This document shows positions 6,050 through 9,489 of a stretch of DNA of 9,489 bases, in pieces. Below the pieces are notes generated by a model that ran no database searches, had not been told where the DNA came from, and worked only from the letters and a program-made list of their open reading frames with translations. Position numbers and translations under genes: made by a program. Each line of letters opens with the position of its first letter. Within the stretch, counting starts at the first letter, position 1. The stretch lies in assembly GCA_051001215.1 (NCBI GenBank), contig JBPCNP010000133.1, positions 1 through 9,489 of the forward strand. Reading direction: 5' to 3'. The DNA is from DATAQC01 sp051001215. Lineage in GTDB: Bacteria; Actinomycetota; Acidimicrobiia; Acidimicrobiales; AC-14.

Positions 6050-6199
6050 TCAGGCCGCGGCCGGCGGCTTCGGAGGCAGTTCGTCGTCGTCGCCGACGCG
6101 GTGCGCCCGGTGGCCGAACAGCCTGGCCACGGCGCGCAGGAGCCGGGCAATGGGGTCGGGAAAGGTCCCCGGTTCGCCTTCGACGATCCCGAACCGCAT
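6050..6199 (-). CDS. Small hypothetical protein
   Basis: I do not recognise this gene. From ATG 6199-6197 it encodes 49 residues, MRFGIVEGEPGTFPDPIARL then LRAVARLFGHRAHRVGDDDE and LPPKPPAAA. In-frame ATGs at 6208 and 6238 would give 52 or 62 residues. Nearly every third codon position is G or C, as in the neighbouring real genes, which supports coding. It has one short amphipathic helix (IARLLRAVARLFG), an acidic DDDE and a Pro/Ala tail, with no signal peptide. TAGCAT (6212-6207) lies 7 nt before ATG 6199, the leaderless layout seen at other starts here, which is why I prefer this start. It is convergent with the carboxylase gene (18 bp between stops) and divergent from HU. Confidence 0.5.
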   Translation of the reverse strand: MRFGIVEGEPGTFPDPIARLLRAVARLFGHRAHRVGDDDELPPKPPAAA

Positions 6200-6206
6200 G
6201 TCCGCC

Positions 6207-6212
6207 ATGCTA
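6207..6212 (-). promoter_or_regulatory. Possible -10 hexamer TAGCAT for the small gene
   Basis: TAGCAT on the minus strand ends 7 nt before ATG 6199. TTGGCG lies 20 bp upstream (6238-6233), the same sequence and spacing as upstream of the antitoxin. If this is the promoter, the earlier in-frame ATGs are not used. Confidence 0.3.
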
Positions 6213-6296
6213 CGGCCGGCGAGGATCCGCGCCGCCAAGGTCGCTCTTTGGCAGACTTCGGTTCCGGGTACACCGCGAAATACAGGGAGCCAAACA

Positions 6297-6779
6297 GTGA
6301 ATCGACGAGAGCTCGTTCAGGCGACCGCCGCACACGGCGATCTCGATCCGAAGATGGTCGACAAGGCCATCAAGGCCATGACCGAGGTGATCACGTCCGT
6401 CAACGCCAAGGGTGAGCCGGTGGCGATCTCGGGATTCGCCAAGTTCGCCCGGGTCGATCGTGCTGCCCGCATGGCCCGGAACCCGGCCACCGGGGCGCCG
6501 GTGAAGGTCAAGGCGTCGAAGAAGGCCAAGATCACCGCCCTCAAGGGCTACAAGGACGGCGTGATGTCGATCTCCGCCGCCCCCAAGCTGGCCAAGGGTG
6601 TGTGGCCGCCGGCTCCGTCGGCCAAGCCCACCGCTCGGGCCACGGCCGCGTCGAGCACGTCGGCCAAGAAAGCCGCACCGGCCAAGAAAGCCGCACCGGC
6701 GAAGAAGGCGGCTTCGACTCCGGCCAAGAAGGCGACGGCGTCCAAGACCTCGCGCTCCGCCGCCGCCCGCAAGCGGTAG
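6297..6779 (+). CDS. hup: HU-family DNA-binding protein with Lys/Ala-rich tail (HupB-like)
   Basis: This nucleoid protein bends and compacts DNA as a dimer. The 160-residue product starts with GTG 6297, with AGGGAG at 6284-6289, 7 nt upstream. Residues 1-92 form the HU fold: NRRELVQATAAHG, a dimerisation helix pair, AKGEPVAISGFAKFARVDRA and the DNA-arm motif RMARNPATGAPVKVKASKKA (58-77). Residues about 110-160 form a low-complexity basic tail with repeated AKKAAP/AKKAAS units and SAAARKR at the end. Such tails are typical of actinobacterial HupB, where they bind DNA and are modified on lysines. The tail here is shorter than in Mycobacterium. The gene stands alone, with a weak hairpin after its stop. 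Confidence 0.93.
   Translation: MNRRELVQATAAHGDLDPKMVDKAIKAMTEVITSVNAKGEPVAISGFAKFARVDRAARMARNPATGAPVKVKASKKAKITALKGYKDGVMSISAAPKLAKGVWPPAPSAKPTARATAASSTSAKKAAPAKKAAPAKKAASTPAKKATASKTSRSAAARKR
6663..6716 (+). repeat. 18-bp in-frame tandem repeat in the HU tail
   Basis: The 18-base unit GCCAAGAAAGCCGCACCG occurs twice in perfect tandem (6663-6680, 6681-6698). A diverged third unit at 6699-6716 begins GCGAAGAAGGCG. The units encode AKKAAP, AKKAAP and AKKAAS (residues 123-140). Unit gain or loss would keep the frame and change only the length of the basic tail. Confidence 0.85.
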
Positions 6780-6780
6780 G

Positions 6781-6795
6781 ACCGGCGCACCCGGT
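6781..6795 (+). terminator. Weak hairpin after the HU gene
   Basis: ACCGG-CGCAC-CCGGT begins 2 bases after the HU stop and is followed by TTC rather than a long T-run. The position fits a terminator; the 5-bp stem is marginal. Confidence 0.3.
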
Positions 6796-6912
6796 TTCGC
6801 CCGTCAGTCGCACCTCGGCGGCCTGCGGGTCCCTGCGAGCAGCGCGATCCGCGGCGTCGCCTCCATCGCCTTGTACGCTGAGCGCTGAGGGGGAGAGAGC
6901 GAGGCGGGGCCG

Positions 6913-7299
6913 GTGACCGAGGTATCGGGCACACCCGGATGGTGGCAGGCGACGGAAACCGAGCAGTTGGGGTCGGCCGTCGGGACCCAGACGCTCCCAC
7001 GCCCCGGACCGCGCCACGTCCGGCGCGAGATGCCCCGGTGGCTGCCTCAGGTCGCCGGCGCCGTCCTCGTGTGTTGGCCCGTCACCTTCGTCCTGGGCCT
7101 GCTCGGATCCGGCATCTGGTTGCTCGTCGTCTCGATCATGTTGGCCCTCCTGGCCATCCCTGCGCTCATCGTGCTCATGGTGCACGCCGATCTGCAGGGA
7201 CGCCGGTCTCCAGCGACACCGGTCTCCAGGGACGCGCCTTGGACTCAGGAGAAGCAGTACGAGTCCGATGAGGCGTCACCGCCCTGGAGCCGTACCTGA
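6913..7299 (+). CDS. Hypothetical small membrane protein with two predicted helices
   Basis: I do not recognise this 128-residue protein. A polar N-terminus of about 45 residues (Trp10-Trp11, Arg/Pro-rich 30-43) leads into two adjacent hydrophobic segments, about 47-64 (VAGAVLVCWPVTFVLGLL) and 67-90 (GIWLLVVSIMLALLAIPALI), separated by a tight Gly-Ser turn. A polar tail rich in Ser, Pro, Asp and Glu follows. It is probably an inner-membrane hairpin with both ends on one side. The start is GTG 6913; GGGGGAGAG about 16 bases upstream is distant for a ribosome site, and TACGCT at 6874-6879 could be the -10. Its last 55 bp overlap the convergent methanethiol oxidase-family gene, which may shorten the true protein or mean antisense overlap of the two mRNAs. 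Confidence 0.6.
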   Translation: MTEVSGTPGWWQATETEQLGSAVGTQTLPRPGPRHVRREMPRWLPQVAGAVLVCWPVTFVLGLLGSGIWLLVVSIMLALLAIPALIVLMVHADLQGRRSPATPVSRDAPWTQEKQYESDEASPPWSRT

Positions 7300-8630
7300 T
7301 GGACCCGTAACCCTCGGAAGTCGGTGACGAAGAAGGCGGGGTCGAAGGCCATCCCGCCTGCTGGATCGACGTCGAGCTTGGCCATCCAGGCCCCCACGCC
7401 CTCGGGGTAGAACTGGTCGTCCCAGGCCCCGTACAGCGAGTTGGTGAAGTAGACCCGGCGACCGTCGCGGCTCACCTCGACCATCTGGGGCCCGCCCCGC
7501 AGTCGCTCCTCGGAGGACGGGTGCGGGGTGCCGTTCACGATGCCGCCAATGCGAACCGAGCCGGTGAGCACCGGCGCCAGCGGGTCGCTCACGTCGTACT
7601 GACGCAGCTCGCCCGTTCCCCAACACGACACGTACAGGAACTTGTCGTCGACCGACAGGTCGATGTCGGTCACCAGTGGCGGCACGGCGCCGAAACCCGC
7701 CAACAGGGGCGGCAACACGCTGGCGTCGGCCGGCTCGGCCGGGATGTCGATGATCTTGGTGATCTGCCACTCGCCCGCCTCGAGATGCCACACCCAGATC
7801 GACGCCGACAGGTCCTCGACGCTGACGACGACTCCGAGAAAGCCGTAGGCCTTGTCGGGATGATGGGCGGGCCGCAGCTCCAGGGCCATCTGGTACTGGT
7901 CGCCCAGGTCGAGGGTCTGGAGGTGCCTGCGCTCGGCCAGGTCCCAGATGTGGATGGCGTGGCCGTACTTGCGGCCGAGGAGCAGCTCGGGGACGATCCC
8001 GTCCTCGATCATCGACGGGGTCCCCCACTCGCTGGTCACCATCACCCCCTGGTTGAGGTGCCACCAGAAGTCGTAGGCCAGGTACTGCGGGCCCCGGTCG
8101 AGCTCCCAGCGCTCGAGCACCTCGAAGGTCGAGTGGTCGAGGAGGGCGATGCCGCCGGGCCCCTCCTCGCCGGCGCCACCGAGAGCCGACAGGAACAGCC
8201 CGTCGGGCCCGCAGTGCAGCGTGTGGGGCCGGGAGTAGCCCGCCTTGGTGGCGAGCTCGGCTGCATCGATCACCCGGTCGAGGCGGGGCTGGCGCGGGTC
8301 GGGCCGGGTATCGACCACGTTGATGCGCGAGGAGCGGATACCGGGGACGAGCAGCCAGCGCCGCTCCATGTGGTCGGGATCGTGGCCGGTGTGGCACAGG
8401 GCCGAGCTGCAGGCGTTCCAGCCGAAGTGGTGCAACTCGTCGCCGGCCTCGGGCATGTCCAGCCAACCAACCACCGTGCCGAAGTCGGGCGAGGACTTGT
8501 CGACGCCCACGACGGCGAGGGCATCGGGTCGACTGCCCTCACCCCGATGGAACGCGGCCACGTAGGCGAGCTCCTCGGCCGGGGCGGCGGCGGCATCAGC
8601 GGGAGTCCGGTAGAACGTCGGATCGGCCAC
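7245..8630 (-). CDS. Selenium-binding protein 56 / methanethiol oxidase family protein
   Basis: Characterised members (human SELENBP1, bacterial MtoX) oxidise methanethiol to formaldehyde, hydrogen sulfide and hydrogen peroxide. The 461-residue protein begins MADPTFYRTPADAAAA after GTG 8630-8628, set by a perfect AGGAGGT six bases away. The family motif GDELHHFGWNACSS is at 63-76, with Cys74 at the position of the selenium-binding cysteine and His67-His68 the likely metal-site histidines. Further blocks are SRPHTLHCGPDGLFLSALG (133-151), the QYLAYDFWWHLNQGVMVTSEWG stretch near 182-203, TDIDLSVDDKFLYVSCWGTG (321-340) and a C-terminal RVHQVRLQGGDASSD. This beta-propeller is full length. No signal peptide or copper chaperone gene is apparent. 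Methanethiol as the substrate is inferred from the family only. Confidence 0.92.
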   Translation of the reverse strand: MADPTFYRTPADAAAAPAEELAYVAAFHRGEGSRPDALAVVGVDKSSPDFGTVVGWLDMPEAGDELHHFGWNACSSALCHTGHDPDHMERRWLLVPGIRSSRINVVDTRPDPRQPRLDRVIDAAELATKAGYSRPHTLHCGPDGLFLSALGGAGEEGPGGIALLDHSTFEVLERWELDRGPQYLAYDFWWHLNQGVMVTSEWGTPSMIEDGIVPELLLGRKYGHAIHIWDLAERRHLQTLDLGDQYQMALELRPAHHPDKAYGFLGVVVSVEDLSASIWVWHLEAGEWQITKIIDIPAEPADASVLPPLLAGFGAVPPLVTDIDLSVDDKFLYVSCWGTGELRQYDVSDPLAPVLTGSVRIGGIVNGTPHPSSEERLRGGPQMVEVSRDGRRVYFTNSLYGAWDDQFYPEGVGAWMAKLDVDPAGGMAFDPAFFVTDFRGLRVHQVRLQGGDASSDSYCFS

Positions 8631-8635
8631 GGTGG

Positions 8636-8642
8636 ACCTCCT
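8636..8642 (-). promoter_or_regulatory. Perfect Shine-Dalgarno of the methanethiol oxidase-family gene
   Basis: AGGAGGT on the minus strand ends 5 nt before GTG 8630 and fixes that start. It contrasts with the leaderless-looking starts elsewhere in the window. Confidence 0.75.
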
Positions 8643-8678
8643 GAGCGCGTCGGCTGAGCGGTTCTCGGCACGTTTCTA

Positions 8679-8689
8679 ACACCAGGTGT
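8679..8689. promoter_or_regulatory. 11-bp palindrome ACACCAGGTGT, possible operator
   Basis: ACACC and GGTGT are exact reverse complements around a central A. It lies in the 122-bp gap between divergent genes, 49 bp upstream of the oxidase-family start, so a regulator bound here could control that gene. No regulator gene is in view. Confidence 0.4.
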
Positions 8690-8739
8690 CGGGGGGCGCT
8701 CGTCGCACGAGACCGCCCCCGCTTTCAGCAACTTCCGTG

Positions 8740-8746
8740 TAGTGTA
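8740..8746. promoter_or_regulatory. Symmetric -10-like element TAGTGTA between divergent genes
   Basis: The plus strand reads TAGTGT (8740-8745), 7 nt before the acyltransferase GTG; the minus strand reads TACACT (8746-8741), facing the oxidase-family gene with a leader of roughly 100 nt. One 7-bp element could therefore serve both directions. No convincing -35 box was found for either. Confidence 0.4.
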
Positions 8747-8747
8747 T

Positions 8748-8771
8748 TGATCGTGAATGATTTCACAATCA
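8748..8771 (+). promoter_or_regulatory. CRP/FNR-type palindrome over the acyltransferase start codon
   Basis: TGATCGTGAA, then TGAT, then TTCACAATCA form a 24-bp dyad with 9 of 10 arm positions matching. Its core is GTGA-N6-TCAC, the layout of CRP/FNR-family operators. The GTG start codon (8753) lies inside it, just after the putative -10, so a bound protein should repress. Confidence 0.5.
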
Positions 8772-9489
8772 CTCCAGTGCCGGAGCCGACCAGGTTCCCC
8801 TTCAGCGTGGTGGACGAGGCCGTCCACCTGCTGGAGACCGAGGCGGCGCCGTGGAGCGTCCAGATGGAGCTCACCGTGGAGGGGCACCTCGACGAACCAC
8901 GACTTCGGGCCGCCTTCGCCCAGGCCCTGGCCGCCCACCCGATGGCCCGGGCCCGCAAGGTGGCGTCTCGCCCCGCCCTGCACACCGACGAGTGGGAGAT
9001 CGCCCCGCGTGCCGACCACGACCCCCTCCGGGTGGTCGACTGCGTCGACGACGACGCCCTGGCCGCCACACGCGCCGAGCTGCAGAGCCTGGCCGTCCCG
9101 CTGGCCGAGGCCCCGCCTCTTCGAGCCCGCCTGGCTCGCCACCCCGGTGGCGACGTCGTGATGCTCAACGCCAACCACGCGGCCATGGACGCCTTCGGCG
9201 CCCTGCGCCTGTTGCAATCGGTGGCCCGGTTCTACGCCGGCGAGCCCGACCCCGTCGCCGTCCCGTCGCCCCTCGAGGCGAGGCAGTACCCGGATCGCCT
9301 CGCTGCGGGTGGCGTGGTCACGCGACTGAGACGGCGTTTGGCCCTGGCCGAGAAGCTGCGCGACATCGTGACTCCCCCGGCCCGGGTGGCGCCCAAAAGC
9401 CCCACCGGGGAAGACAGCTCCGAATTCCACCACACGGCCCCTCCCGCCGCCCCGACCAAGACCCCGGTTGGGTTCGACCCCACCGGCAC
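8753..9489 (+). CDS. Acyltransferase of the condensation-domain superfamily (WES/PapA-like), 3' end outside window
   Basis: An open frame runs from GTG 8753 to the window end, giving 245 residues with no stop. It opens VNDFTITPVPEPTRFPFSVV, then WSVQMELTVEGHLDEPRLRA, an early strand-helix layout of condensation, PapA and wax-ester-synthase-like enzymes (substrate-loading strand, then AFAQALAAHPMARARKV). The active-site motif appears as NHAAMDAFGALRLL (141-154): His142 and Asp146 fit HxxxD, while the first His of HHxxxDG is Asn141 and the Gly is Ala147. LxxVARFYAG follows as in the family. Such proteins transfer acyl groups from CoA or carrier proteins to alcohols or amines; the substrate here cannot be told. 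The start is chosen because the GTG lies 7 nt after TAGTGT and no Shine-Dalgarno is seen. The second half domain is missing from view. Confidence 0.72.
   Translation, partial: MNDFTITPVPEPTRFPFSVVDEAVHLLETEAAPWSVQMELTVEGHLDEPRLRAAFAQALAAHPMARARKVASRPALHTDEWEIAPRADHDPLRVVDCVDDDALAATRAELQSLAVPLAEAPPLRARLARHPGGDVVMLNANHAAMDAFGALRLLQSVARFYAGEPDPVAVPSPLEARQYPDRLAAGGVVTRLRRRLALAEKLRDIVTPPARVAPKSPTGEDSSEFHHTAPPAAPTKTPVGFDPTG

Noticed and set aside
8270..9433. Long minus-strand frame opposite the acyltransferase
   Set aside because: It is a GC-rich mirror of the plus-strand frame, which has the HxxxD motif, promoter and operator; it also runs out of frame through the oxidase-family gene.
1..9489. 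CRISPR array, tRNA, rRNA or complete insertion sequence
   Set aside because: I saw no spaced direct repeats, no tRNA-like cloverleaf or conserved TTCGA-type arm, no rRNA motifs, and no transposase with paired terminal inverted repeats; the recombinase fragment alone does not define an element.

Overview
This window reads as chromosomal DNA of a high-GC actinobacterium. A lineage such as Acidimicrobiia is a guess from protein style, not something the sequence proves. Supporting signs are strong G/C bias at third codon positions, frequent GTG starts, several starts 6-7 nt after a TANNNT hexamer (the leaderless layout common in actinobacteria), a one-piece biotin carboxylase/biotin carrier protein, and an HU protein with a Lys/Ala-rich tail like mycobacterial HupB.

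Layout. (1) 1-2325 looks like accessory DNA. It holds the frame-broken 3' end of a serine recombinase (1-271), an orphan Shine-Dalgarno plus 4-codon stub facing it (294-323), a type II toxin-antitoxin pair on the minus strand (antitoxin 656-895 intact, ParE/RelE-type toxin 326-659 frameshifted), and a lone AAA+ ATPase with a C-terminal winged helix (1147-2325, minus). (2) 2326-2648 is intergenic, with an AT-richer patch at the ATPase end and a CACGAGG triplet repeat running into the ribosome binding site of the next gene. (3) 2649-6031 is central metabolism: a PhaB/FabG-type short-chain dehydrogenase with one frameshift, then a divergent pair of biotin protein ligase (minus, 3467-4255) and biotin-dependent acyl-CoA carboxylase alpha subunit (plus, 4274-6031). 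The ligase would attach biotin to Lys551 of its neighbour, so these two genes are functionally matched. (4) 6032-7299 holds a small unknown minus-strand gene, HU, and a two-helix membrane protein. (5) 7245-9489 holds a selenium-binding protein/methanethiol oxidase family gene (minus) divergent from an acyltransferase of the condensation-domain superfamily, which is cut by the window end. The 122-bp gap between them has a symmetric -10-like element and an 11-bp palindrome, and a CRP-type palindrome lies over the acyltransferase start.

Four single-base frame lesions all fall in the first 2.9 kb (about positions 64, 170, 510 and 2830). The following 6.6 kb has none that I can see. That points either to decay of an accessory region or to local assembly error; the very well conserved dehydrogenase reading on both sides of its lesion favours error at that site. 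I found no convincing new multi-gene system. The most informative unexplained signals are regulatory: the GTGA-N6-TCAC palindrome over the start at 8753, the 18-bp birA/carboxylase divergent promoter, and a 26-bp near-contiguous inverted repeat inside the carboxylase gene.
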